Shown here: piece after piece, positions 1 through 6,527 of the stretch
How the letters are laid out: each line of letters starts with the position of its first letter
Numbering within the stretch: the stretch's first letter is position 1
NCBI GenBank assembly: GCA_020631035.1
Contig: JAHDIA010000116.1
Coordinates: 1-10,690 of the forward strand
Direction of reading: 5' to 3'
Source of the DNA: Chitinophagales bacterium
Lineage (GTDB): Bacteria > Bacteroidota > Bacteroidia > Chitinophagales > UBA2359
Length of the DNA: 10,690 nt
Position numbers and translations under genes: made by a program
The notes under the pieces: model-generated
Databases searched by the model: none
Told to the model about the DNA's origin: nothing
What the model saw: only the letters and a program-made list of their open reading frames with translations

Positions 1-1
1 A

Positions 2-256
2 TATAGCCCTCGTATCAGTCTTCGCCCCCGATTGCTTCCCAACCCCAGTCGAGGGCATTTTAGAATAGAGTTGCCCCAAGAACTGCCTCCGATAGCCTCC
101 ATTCAAGTGTTCAATGCAAGAGGGGCATTGGTGGCTCAAATAGCTCCAGCCAACACTGCCAATATTTACCTACCTAATTTGGTCCAAGGACTATATCTTG
201 TTAAAATACGGTTAAAAGACCAAGGCATATTTACTCAAAAGTTGATAATGGAATGA
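2..256 (+). CDS. 3' end of a T9SS-secreted protein (type A sorting domain)
   Basis: The reading frame is open from the left edge of the window to the TGA at 254-256, so only about the last 84 residues are present and the function of the main body cannot be told. What is visible matches a type A C-terminal sorting domain of the type IX secretion system. It starts with the typical LLPNPSRGHF segment (consensus YPNPxxG), followed by alternating hydrophobic strands (IQVFNARGALV), then LPNLVQGLYLVKI (consensus L..G.Y.V.I) and the end TQKLIME. In this family the domain directs a protein with a Sec signal peptide through the outer membrane and is usually removed or used for anchoring. An ATG or TTG inside this piece should not be taken as the start, because the frame is open upstream. 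The identification of the domain is firm; the identity of the cargo is unknown. Confidence 0.85.
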   Translation, partial: YSPRISLRPRLLPNPSRGHFRIELPQELPPIASIQVFNARGALVAQIAPANTANIYLPNLVQGLYLVKIRLKDQGIFTQKLIME

Positions 257-284
257 TTTTGGTTTATTTTGGTGTGTGATATAT

Positions 285-309
285 ATAGAAATATTATGTA
301 TATTTCTAT
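285..309. terminator. AT-rich hairpin after the T9SS gene, possible terminator
   Basis: A perfect 10-base stem (ATAGAAATAT paired with ATATTTCTAT) with a 5-base loop lies about 30 bases after the stop codon at 256. It is very AT-rich and has no long T run, so it would be a weak intrinsic terminator. Its position fits the end of the transcript, and it could work in either direction. Confidence 0.4.
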
Positions 310-392
310 TTGTATAATGATTTAGTGGCGACGAAGGGCAAAACATGCCACTTACGCCCGATAGAAACGGATATGGTGATAGGAACTTGTAG

Positions 393-412
393 AGACGCAC
401 GGCTGTGCGTCT
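393..412. repeat. GC-rich palindrome, REP-like
   Basis: AGACGCAC and GTGCGTCT form a perfect 8-base stem around the loop GGCT. The same region is framed by TATGGTGAT (372-380) and ATCACCATA (455-463), an exact 9-base inverted repeat. From memory, palindromes with a GACGCACGG core recur between genes in several bacterial groups, so this may be one copy of an interspersed palindromic element. Only one copy is present here, so the repeat status is inferred. Confidence 0.5.
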
Positions 413-547
413 ATGTGTACGTGACGGTGAAACAAATGGGCATATTCCCAAACCATCACCATAGCAGTGGATAGCGGGGAGACCCTATGCAAACGAATGC
501 CGCAAACATTCCGTCCCATTCAAAAAAATGACAGTCATTATAAAGAC

Positions 548-580
548 GACACCTTTTTAATAAGAAGCTTCAAAGGTGTC
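548..580. repeat. Inverted repeat with the GACACCTTT/AAAGGTGTC motif
   Basis: GACACCTTT (548-556) and AAAGGTGTC (572-580) form a perfect 9-base stem with a 15-base loop, 40 bases before the start of the metalloprotease gene. The same half-sites recur at 10271-10337 near the right edge of the window, so this seems to be a recurring small palindromic element. It could be a structure in the protease leader, a terminator of upstream transcription, or a protein-binding site; the sequence does not decide. Confidence 0.5.
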
Positions 581-619
581 AGCTTTATTGGTCAAGAAAT
601 AAACTAAAACACCACCAAT

Positions 620-3265
620 ATGCTCAACAAAATAACCCTACTGGCATTGGCACTCCTCCTAGGCTTTTCCTCAAGTCAGCCCTTGTCAGCACAACTATTC
701 AAAAAAAAGGAGAAAGCCCCAGAGCCCACCGAACAAAGTGATGAGAAAAAAGAAGAGGGAAAGAAAGACAAAAAAGACGACAAAGACATTCTTAAAACTT
801 GTGTCAAATCTGAAGGCTTGTTCGAGATACAACAAGACACCACCAATGGTACCACTTATCTCGGCATCAAGGAAGATCAAATTGGCAAAGAGTACATTTA
901 CTTTAGCTATACCGAAAATGGTCCGATTTGGGCTGGACATGTTCGGGGAATGTTTAGGGGAAACAAGGTATTCAAAATACGCAAGCACTACGAACGCATC
1001 GAGTTTGTAACCCAAAATACCCAGTTTTATTTTGACGAAGATGCCGCCATCAGCAAAGCCAAAGATGCCAACATTAGTGAGGCAATTATGGTGAGTGCCA
1101 AAATTGAAAAAACTGACAAAGACAGTAAGACGCACTACATCAAAGCCGACGACTTGTTTTTGACAGAAAAAATTCAAAAAATACAACGTACCCCACCTAG
1201 TGGACCAATGGCCGCTAAGATGTTCAAACTGGGTAAGTTGAGTAAAGACAAATCGAAGTACAAAGACATTCGCAACTACCCCAAAAACACCGACATAATC
1301 GTTGATTATGTATATGAAAACCCAATGCCTCAAAACCGAGGTGGAAACGACATTACTGATGCCCGTTACAATACCATTACCTACCAACACAGCATCATCG
1401 AAATGCCCGACAATGACTATCAGCCTCGTTACGATGATTCAAGAGTAGGATTTTTTACCCAGAGAGTAACGGATATGACTTCGACCAGTTATACACCTTA
1501 TAGAGATTTGATTAACCGTTGGCATTTGGTCAAAAAGAATCCAGAAGCCCCAATATCGGAACCTGTAGAACCAATCACTTGGTGGATAGAAAATACGACC
1601 CCCAAAGCTTTTCGTCCAATTATCAAAGAAGCTGTCGAAAAATGGAACATTGCTTTTGAACAAGCAGGATTTAAAAATGCTGTAGTGGTTAAAATACAAC
1701 CCGACGATGCCGAATGGGATGCGGGAGACATTCGCTACAATGTATTGCGTTGGACTTCTTCTCCTTATCCACCTTGGGGCGGTTATGGTCCTAGCTTTGT
1801 TAATCCGAGAACAGGGCAAATTTTGGGAGCCGATATTATGTTGGAACTTGCTGCTTTAAAAGGCGATATTTTTCAAAGCAAATTGTATGGAGCAGGCGGC
1901 TCGTCTAATGTAGAATGTGCAGGCATTCCACACGCAATCTTAAGTCATGAATCTTTGTTGCAGTCTGAGGATACTGATTTTGGACATCAGAATTGTTGTG
2001 CCATTGGTGGATTGATGCAAATCAACAACATTATGGGGATGACCTACCTCAAATCAGGCAATGAATTTTCAGAGGAACAGGTTTCTGATTTGGTTCGAGA
2101 AGCATTGCATTATTTGGCATTGCACGAAGTAGGACACACCCTCGGACTCAATCACAATATGAAGGCGACCAATTTGCATTCACCCCGCAATGCACACAAA
2201 AAAGACTTGACCGAAAAAGTTGGCTTGTATGGTTCGGTGATGGATTATCCCGACATCAATTTGGCAAGTGATAGAAGCAAACAAGGCAATTACTTTACAA
2301 CGACGCCAGGACCTTACGATTTGTGGGCTATTGAGTTTGGTTATTCAACTGCCTTAGAGGGAGAAATGGAAGAACAAAAACGTTTGGACGAAATTTTGGA
2401 ACGTTCAACCCAAGCGGAATTGATGTTTGGAAACGATGCAGATGATATGCGCGCACCAGGCAAAGGCATTGACCCAAGAGTGATGATTTTTGATTTCTCC
2501 AATGATCCCATCAAACACGGTGAAGAAAGAGTGAGACTCATCAAAGATATGTTGCCTGAATTAAAAGATAAATTTACCGAAGATGGACAGAGTTACCAAG
2601 AATTATTGGTGGCATACAATGTCTTGACGGGCAATTTGTATTCCGTCTTTTCTACAGCAAGCCGTTTTGTAGGAGGGATTTATGTAGATCGTGCCGTAAA
2701 GGGACAAGAAGGAGCGACCAAACCTTATACGCCTGTGCCATATGCACAACAAAAAAAGGCAATGAATCTATTGACCAAACACTTGTTTAGCCCAACAGCT
2801 TTTGACGAACCCAATGAAATTTACAATTACTTGCAAAGACAACGTAGAGGATTTGATTTCTTTAGTAGATCAGAAGATCCCAAATTACACGACCGTTTTG
2901 CTCAATTCCCCAATGCGGTCATCAGTCATTTGTTGCATCCCAATGTATTGCGTAGATTGACCGACAGCCAATTGTATGGCAACGAATACTCCGTCTTTGA
3001 AATGACCAATGATTTGACCAATGCCATTTTTAAGGGCGATGGAGGAGAGGTAAATACCTACCGTCAAAATATGCAAATTGACTATGTGAAAAAATTGTTA
3101 GCAAGTCTTAAAAGTACGGCATATGATGATGTGGCAAAATCTTCTTTGCTCTATCAAGTCAAAGAAATTGAGAAAATGGTTAAGGGCAATCAAGGTGGTG
3201 GCGCAACCAAGGCACACCGTATGCATATGGCGCATTTGATAGAGATGGCAATGAAGGGGAAATGA
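620..3265 (+). CDS. Exported zinc-dependent metalloprotease (Met-zincin, DUF5117/DUF4953 type)
   Basis: This 881-residue protein is predicted to be an exported zinc peptidase. Residues 1-24 form a signal peptide (hydrophobic core LLALALLLGF, likely cut after LSA), followed by a highly charged Lys/Glu linker to about residue 55. The middle part (about 60-300) resembles the DUF5118/DUF5117 region that precedes the catalytic domain in this family. The zinc site is HEVGHTLGLNH at 502-512 (zinc ligands H502, H506 and H512; catalytic E503), and the Met-turn SVMDY places M541 29 residues after the last His, as in metzincins. Length and order agree with the family of large Bacteroidota and proteobacterial zinc-dependent metalloproteases. 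The signal peptide supports the ATG at 620. There is no T9SS tail and no lipobox, so a periplasmic or Sec-secreted location is likely. The substrate is unknown. The terminator right after it suggests a single-gene transcript. Confidence 0.92.
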   Translation: MLNKITLLALALLLGFSSSQPLSAQLFKKKEKAPEPTEQSDEKKEEGKKDKKDDKDILKTCVKSEGLFEIQQDTTNGTTYLGIKEDQIGKEYIYFSYTENGPIWAGHVRGMFRGNKVFKIRKHYERIEFVTQNTQFYFDEDAAISKAKDANISEAIMVSAKIEKTDKDSKTHYIKADDLFLTEKIQKIQRTPPSGPMAAKMFKLGKLSKDKSKYKDIRNYPKNTDIIVDYVYENPMPQNRGGNDITDARYNTITYQHSIIEMPDNDYQPRYDDSRVGFFTQRVTDMTSTSYTPYRDLINRWHLVKKNPEAPISEPVEPITWWIENTTPKAFRPIIKEAVEKWNIAFEQAGFKNAVVVKIQPDDAEWDAGDIRYNVLRWTSSPYPPWGGYGPSFVNPRTGQILGADIMLELAALKGDIFQSKLYGAGGSSNVECAGIPHAILSHESLLQSEDTDFGHQNCCAIGGLMQINNIMGMTYLKSGNEFSEEQVSDLVREALHYLALHEVGHTLGLNHNMKATNLHSPRNAHKKDLTEKVGLYGSVMDYPDINLASDRSKQGNYFTTTPGPYDLWAIEFGYSTALEGEMEEQKRLDEILERSTQAELMFGNDADDMRAPGKGIDPRVMIFDFSNDPIKHGEERVRLIKDMLPELKDKFTEDGQSYQELLVAYNVLTGNLYSVFSTASRFVGGIYVDRAVKGQEGATKPYTPVPYAQQKKAMNLLTKHLFSPTAFDEPNEIYNYLQRQRRGFDFFSRSEDPKLHDRFAQFPNAVISHLLHPNVLRRLTDSQLYGNEYSVFEMTNDLTNAIFKGDGGEVNTYRQNMQIDYVKKLLASLKSTAYDDVAKSSLLYQVKEIEKMVKGNQGGGATKAHRMHMAHLIEMAMKGK

Positions 3266-3323
3266 TGTGCCCATGACCTTAATAATGGTTTAATAATGTT
3301 ACATAATGTAAAAACAAATAAAA

Positions 3324-3359
3324 ATTCCCTCAAATTTTTTAAATTTGGGGGATTCTTTT
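3324..3359 (+). terminator. Intrinsic terminator after the metalloprotease gene
   Basis: ATTCCCTCAAATTT (3324-3337) and AAATTTGGGGGATT (3341-3354) form a 14-position stem with one G-U pair and one mismatch around a TTT loop, followed by CTTTTA. It lies about 60 bases after the protease stop and only 17 bases before the next ATG. It should end the protease transcript, but it could also sit in the leader of the downstream lipoprotein gene if that promoter lies before it. Confidence 0.8.
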
Positions 3360-3375
3360 AGAAAATACAATTAAA

Positions 3376-3591
3376 ATGAATACTAAAATCCTATCATTGT
3401 TATTGATTTTTGGTTTGGCATTCGCTTCTTGTGGCAATCAAGGAGGAAGTGCTGGAACCGATCCAGGGCAAGCTCAAAAGGAAGCTATAGAGAAAAAAAA
3501 TGACCAAACTGCACCAATAAAGGCTACTCAAGATAAAAAAGCAAATAAATTAAAAGCGATTACTAAAACGACTCCAAAGACAGCACACTAG
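3376..3591 (+). CDS. N-terminal part of a frameshifted lipoprotein thioredoxin
   Basis: This 71-residue frame begins with a lipoprotein signal peptide: MNTKILSLLLIFGLAFASC, with lipobox FASC and the lipidated Cys at residue 19. A low-complexity, Lys/Gln/Thr-rich linker follows. It ends at a TAG (3589-3591), yet the next frame is open from 3554 and leads straight into a thioredoxin domain that has no start of its own. The most economical reading is one gene with a +1 shift (one extra base, or two missing) somewhere between 3554 and 3588. For example, omitting one base near 3588 gives a continuous TAHSNVNWVGIKD. It could still be a separate small lipoprotein, but a short tail leading directly into the thioredoxin frame makes that less likely. 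Confidence 0.75.
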   Translation: MNTKILSLLLIFGLAFASCGNQGGSAGTDPGQAQKEAIEKKNDQTAPIKATQDKKANKLKAITKTTPKTAH

Positions 3592-4171
3592 CAATGTCAA
3601 TTGGGTAGGCATCAAAGATTTAGAAAGTGCGCAAAAGAAAGAAAAGCGTAAGGTAATGGTCGATCTTTACACCAACTGGTGCGGCTGGTGTAAGCGTATG
3701 GATAAGGCAACTTTCCAACATCCCCAAATTGCCGATTATCTCAATGATAAGTTCTATGCAGTTAAGTTCAATGCAGAAGATCAAAGCACCATTAACTTCA
3801 AAGGAGCAGACCACAATTTCAAAAAGGCTGGTCGAAGAGGTTACAACGAATTGGCTTACAAATTTGCCAATGGTCGTATGAGTTATCCAACCATTGCCTT
3901 CCTAGATGAAAACCTCGACCGTATCGATTCTTATCCAGGTTTCAAACAACCCAATCAGTTCGATGCTTTGTTGAACTTTATCGAAAAAGACCATTACAAA
4001 AACTCTAGCTTAGCAGAATTTCAAAGAGGCTTTAAATCAGATATTGCTGCTGCAAAACCAAACAATGTTGTAAAGCCAAGAACCAATTCCAATGCTAGAG
4101 CCAATTTGAAGCCAGGTGCCAAAAAGACCATCAGATTGGACAAAAACGCTATGCAACCCAAAAACAATTAA
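3554..4171 (+). CDS. Thioredoxin-fold domain, C-terminal part of the frameshifted lipoprotein
   Basis: The frame is open from 3554, but its first ATG is at 3656. Starting there would cut into the first strand of the fold (KEKRKVMVDLYTNWCGWCK), so the true N-terminus is almost certainly the lipoprotein frame just upstream. The active site is WCGWC, with Cys codons at 3680 and 3689, followed by KRMDKATFQHP, which is typical of thioredoxin-like DUF255/thioredoxin_7 proteins. The cis-proline loop is seen in MSYPTIAFLDENLDRI. After the domain comes a basic, Asn/Lys-rich tail of about 50 residues. Anchored to a membrane by the upstream lipobox, it would reduce or shuffle disulfides of envelope proteins; the specific partner is unknown. 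A strong terminator follows. Whether the shift is a sequencing error or a true lesion cannot be told from one sequence. Confidence 0.85.
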   Translation, partial: KRLLKRLQRQHTSNVNWVGIKDLESAQKKEKRKVMVDLYTNWCGWCKRMDKATFQHPQIADYLNDKFYAVKFNAEDQSTINFKGADHNFKKAGRRGYNELAYKFANGRMSYPTIAFLDENLDRIDSYPGFKQPNQFDALLNFIEKDHYKNSSLAEFQRGFKSDIAAAKPNNVVKPRTNSNARANLKPGAKKTIRLDKNAMQPKNN

Positions 4172-4208
4172 GACTTTACTTACTTAGTTATCAAACTATA
4201 TAATTATG

Positions 4209-4245
4209 AATCGCATCATCTTTGCTTAGATGGTGCGATTTTTTT
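4209..4245 (+). terminator. Strong intrinsic terminator after the thioredoxin gene
   Basis: AATCGCATCATC (4209-4220) and GATGGTGCGATT (4229-4240) form a 12-base stem with one G-U pair and an 8-base loop. The stem runs into seven consecutive T (4239-4245). The hairpin begins 38 bases after the thioredoxin stop codon and is the clearest intrinsic terminator in the window. Confidence 0.88.
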
Positions 4246-4256
4246 GTGGATTGGGA

Positions 4257-4369
4257 AATTCAAGATTGAAAATTCCTTGTAGCTTTAAGTTTGCAACTTA
4301 AAGCCCTCACTCTGCGAGTTTGCAACTCGCTTTAGAAACAAATTAATCTTCAATTTTCAATTTTGAATT
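4257..4369. repeat. Nested palindromic element (outer inverted repeat with two inner hairpins)
   Basis: AATTCAAGATTGAAAATT (4257-4274) and AATTTTCAATTTTGAATT (4352-4369) are inverted repeats matching at 17 of 18 positions. Between them lie two palindromes that share a core: GCTTTAAGTT-TGC-AACTTAAAGC (4282-4304, 10-base stem) and GCGAGTT-TGC-AACTCGC (4314-4330, 7-base stem). Both have the same TGC loop and the AGTTTGCAACT centre. This layout resembles a REP doublet or a small non-autonomous element. It contains no reading frame of note and sits between two terminated plus-strand genes. Confidence 0.65.
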
Positions 4370-4560
4370 CCTCCCCCCAGTAACAAAAGTCCTATTTTTT
4401 GTATATCTTGTAAGTAGGCAAGTAGTCATTACCCATAATTACTGCCTGCGCCAATATGTTTAAAAGGTTTTTACGTGCTAAAGTAAAATAGTGCCTACTG
4501 CAATTAGTAGGGCTAAGTGAAGAAGTATTCCCCATTCGTTCACTCCTTAAAATAGCAAAC

Positions 4561-6477
4561 ATGAAACGATCAATTGTTCTTTTGCTGACGACCATTCTTA
4601 TTGGAAGTTGCTGCTTCCTCAATCCCGATAAATTTTGCAAACGAGAATGCGACTCCAATGACGAAAACTGCGACAATGTATGTGTCCGCTGTTTTTGTAC
4701 CAATGGTGTATTTGACCCCGACCAAGGTGAAGAAGGCATCGACTGTGGCGGACCTTGTAAACAAGATTGTGGAGCAAGACCCCCAGTAGCGACTTGTAAC
4801 GACAACATTCAAAACGGCGACGAAGAAGGTGTTGACTGTGGCGGTTCTTGCCCCAATGACTGTGACGACGACCCACCCATAGCCACTTGTAACGACAACA
4901 TTCAAAACGGTGACGAAGAAGGCGTTGACTGTGGCGGTTCTTGTCCAAATGACTGTGATGACGATCCACCACCCACAGCGACTTGTAACGACAACATTCA
5001 AAACGGTGACGAAGAAGGCGTTGACTGTGGCGGTTCTTGTCCAAATGACTGTGATGATGACCTACCACCACCGACAGCCAGCTGCGATGACAACATCCAA
5101 AATGGCGATGAAGCAGGCATCGACTGTGGAGGTACGAATTGTCGTCCTTGTCACTGTTTCGATGGCATTCAAAATGGCGATGAAACAAGTGCCGATTGTG
5201 GGGGCAGTTGTCAAGCTTGCCATTGCGTCAGTTGCCAACAAGATGGCGACGAAACGGGCATTGATTGTGGACCTTCCTGTGATAGAAAATGCCCTCAAAA
5301 CATAGACGAACGCAAAGAATTAATGATAACCAACCTCAATGTAGTTGAAGATCCCATTGAGGCACTTAGTACCAATGGTTCTTTCCATATTCAAACCCTT
5401 TTTGATCGCTTGGCAGTAGCCTCTGGTCGAACAGCCAAAGAGGTGATGTTACAGTTCTTAACTTCTTGGGAAGACACCAATCTTTCAATGAATGGTTTTA
5501 ACATAGCTGCTCGACCTTCCATTCGTAGCAAAGTGATTGACCTCTGGAAGCAAAGAGATGGACAGGCAGGTGCATCAGATGCCGCTTGGAATATGAACTT
5601 TGCCAATGCGCCTTTCCGTTTGTTGGCAATAGTCAACCGTTTCGATTTGTTTGACAAAGCGGGAAGCGATGTCGCCAATGCAGGAGAAGGGCGTTTTGTT
5701 TTTTGTGTAGTCAATCCTGATGGGACAGGGGCACAATTTACCATCATTTTTGAATACAAATTGCCCGCCAGCAATGAAGCAGAATTGATAGAGTGGGCAG
5801 AAAGATGGCATGCCTTGGCAACAGCAGGGAATTTTGATAGAAACTACATCAATGCTCTAAAAGCCATAACTGATGACTTTGCCACTTGTGCCAACCTAGC
5901 CCAAATTCGTACCAATGAAGTCCATTTAGAAGCTCCTTGGGAGTTGCGAGAGTTCAACATCAATTGTGGCAATAGTACACTCTTTGAGGTAAGCCGTAAA
6001 TTGACCCCTGATGATCGCTTCAACAATACAGAGCGTTTGAGACAATTCATAGAAAACAATGCCGATGCCCTCAATCAAGACCTAGTCACCTTTGAAGAAG
6101 GAGATGGATTCTTGGCTGGCAAGGTAACAACTCCATTTCCACCAAGGCAATTCTTTTGGAATGCCCCAGGTTTGTCTTTTGACAATACTTTGGCAAGACA
6201 CCGTTTGTCTTTCAATACGTGCAATGGCTGCCATGGTGGCGAAACCCAAACAGATTTCACCCACATTGACCCACGAAATGCAGGAAGCGAAGCCCAGTTG
6301 TCAGGTTTCTTAGAAGGCATTTGTGTAGATGACCCACTCACCAACATTGGGCGCTTTTTCGACGACCTAAGAGACCGAGCGGTCATCCTAGAAAAATTTA
6401 GTCAGCCTTCCCTTGAGAGTATAAGGGAAATGGATGTATCTAGTATTGTAAGAGATAGACGAAATCGGACACATTGA
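4561..6477 (+). CDS. Lipoprotein with seven Cys-rich repeats and a C-terminal CxxCH haem-motif domain
   Basis: This 638-residue protein starts with a lipoprotein signal (MKRSIVLLLTTILIGSC; lipobox IGSC, lipidated Cys 17). Residues 41-244 hold seven Cys-rich units of the form C-x-D-x-I-Q-N-G-D-E-x-x-x-D-C-G-G-x-C-x-x-C. The central three (about 78-172) are nearly identical and joined by Asp/Pro linkers; the first and last are degenerate. These units probably form disulfide-stabilised, possibly calcium-binding modules (inference). Residues 250-638 form a second domain with the segment RFVFCVVNPDGTGAQF and, near the end, FNTCNGCHGGET. There, C554, C557 and H558 make a CxxCH motif for covalent haem c. 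From memory, domains with RHRLSFNTCNGCHGGET-like ends occur in lipoproteins of Myxococcota and others without a known function. No axial Met ligand is obvious. The likely place is the outer membrane, where it could take part in surface redox or binding. Confidence 0.85.
   Translation: MKRSIVLLLTTILIGSCCFLNPDKFCKRECDSNDENCDNVCVRCFCTNGVFDPDQGEEGIDCGGPCKQDCGARPPVATCNDNIQNGDEEGVDCGGSCPNDCDDDPPIATCNDNIQNGDEEGVDCGGSCPNDCDDDPPPTATCNDNIQNGDEEGVDCGGSCPNDCDDDLPPPTASCDDNIQNGDEAGIDCGGTNCRPCHCFDGIQNGDETSADCGGSCQACHCVSCQQDGDETGIDCGPSCDRKCPQNIDERKELMITNLNVVEDPIEALSTNGSFHIQTLFDRLAVASGRTAKEVMLQFLTSWEDTNLSMNGFNIAARPSIRSKVIDLWKQRDGQAGASDAAWNMNFANAPFRLLAIVNRFDLFDKAGSDVANAGEGRFVFCVVNPDGTGAQFTIIFEYKLPASNEAELIEWAERWHALATAGNFDRNYINALKAITDDFATCANLAQIRTNEVHLEAPWELREFNINCGNSTLFEVSRKLTPDDRFNNTERLRQFIENNADALNQDLVTFEEGDGFLAGKVTTPFPPRQFFWNAPGLSFDNTLARHRLSFNTCNGCHGGETQTDFTHIDPRNAGSEAQLSGFLEGICVDDPLTNIGRFFDDLRDRAVILEKFSQPSLESIREMDVSSIVRDRRNRTH
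4789..5079 (+). repeat. Tandem coding repeats of about 93-99 bases in the Cys-rich lipoprotein
   Basis: Three consecutive units begin at codons 4789, 4882 and 4978, and a diverged fourth begins at 5077. The periods are 93, 96 and 99 bases, so each linker is one codon longer than the one before. The second and third units share a perfect 77-base stretch (4885-4961 and 4981-5057), while the first differs from them by a few third-position changes. This indicates recent duplication, with the first unit older. Confidence 0.9.
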
Positions 6478-6491
6478 TTGAGTTATTGTTA

Positions 6492-6522
6492 AGAAAGCAA
6501 GTGGATTTTCCACTTGCTTTCT
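6492..6522. terminator. Bidirectional terminator between convergent genes
   Basis: AGAAAGCAAGTGGA (6492-6505) and TCCACTTGCTTTCT (6509-6522) form a perfect 14-base stem with a TTT loop. It lies between the ends of the plus-strand haem lipoprotein gene and the minus-strand acetyltransferase gene, which are only 50 bases apart, so it probably ends both transcripts. Confidence 0.85.
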
Positions 6523-6527
6523 TCGGT

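Larger units (their letters stand above)
257..619. other. Gene-free region with several palindromes
   Basis: No convincing gene is seen between the T9SS protein and the metalloprotease. The stretch holds an AT-rich hairpin (285-309), a GC-rich palindrome (393-412) enclosed by a 9-base inverted repeat (372-380 with 455-463), and a third inverted repeat (548-580) just before the protease gene. A short minus-strand frame runs through 212-451 but overlaps the palindrome and has no family character. No clear TAnnTTTG promoter box was found before the protease gene. Confidence 0.6.
4172..4560. other. Gene-free region with terminator and palindromic element
   Basis: This stretch contains the terminator of the thioredoxin gene (4209-4245), the nested palindromic element (4257-4369), and about 180 bases of leader before the Cys-rich lipoprotein gene. 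A possible weak promoter box TATGTTTA lies at 4455-4462 (one base from TAnnTTTG), but I see no matching upstream element. No gene is supported on either strand. Confidence 0.6.

Noticed and set aside
212..451. A 79-residue minus-strand frame in the first intergenic region
   Set aside because: Its most striking part, RTHRRTAVRLYKF, is merely the translation of the GACGCAC palindrome and its flank, as happens with interspersed palindromes. There is no family signal.
695..1390. A 231-residue open frame on the minus strand opposite the metalloprotease gene
   Set aside because: It is antisense to a clearly coding region with signal peptide and family motifs, and its composition (Phe/Val-rich) is what the complement of Lys/Asp-rich codons gives.
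4789..5079. The regularly spaced repeats as a possible CRISPR array
   Set aside because: The repeats are 77 bases or longer with short linkers, stay in frame, and encode a coherent Cys-rich protein.
4619..5188. Minus-strand and alternative plus-frame repeats with regular His/Ser/Arg or Thr/Val patterns in the Cys-repeat region
   Set aside because: The regularity is copied from the tandem repeats of the real plus-strand frame. These frames have no start context or signal and end without any domain.
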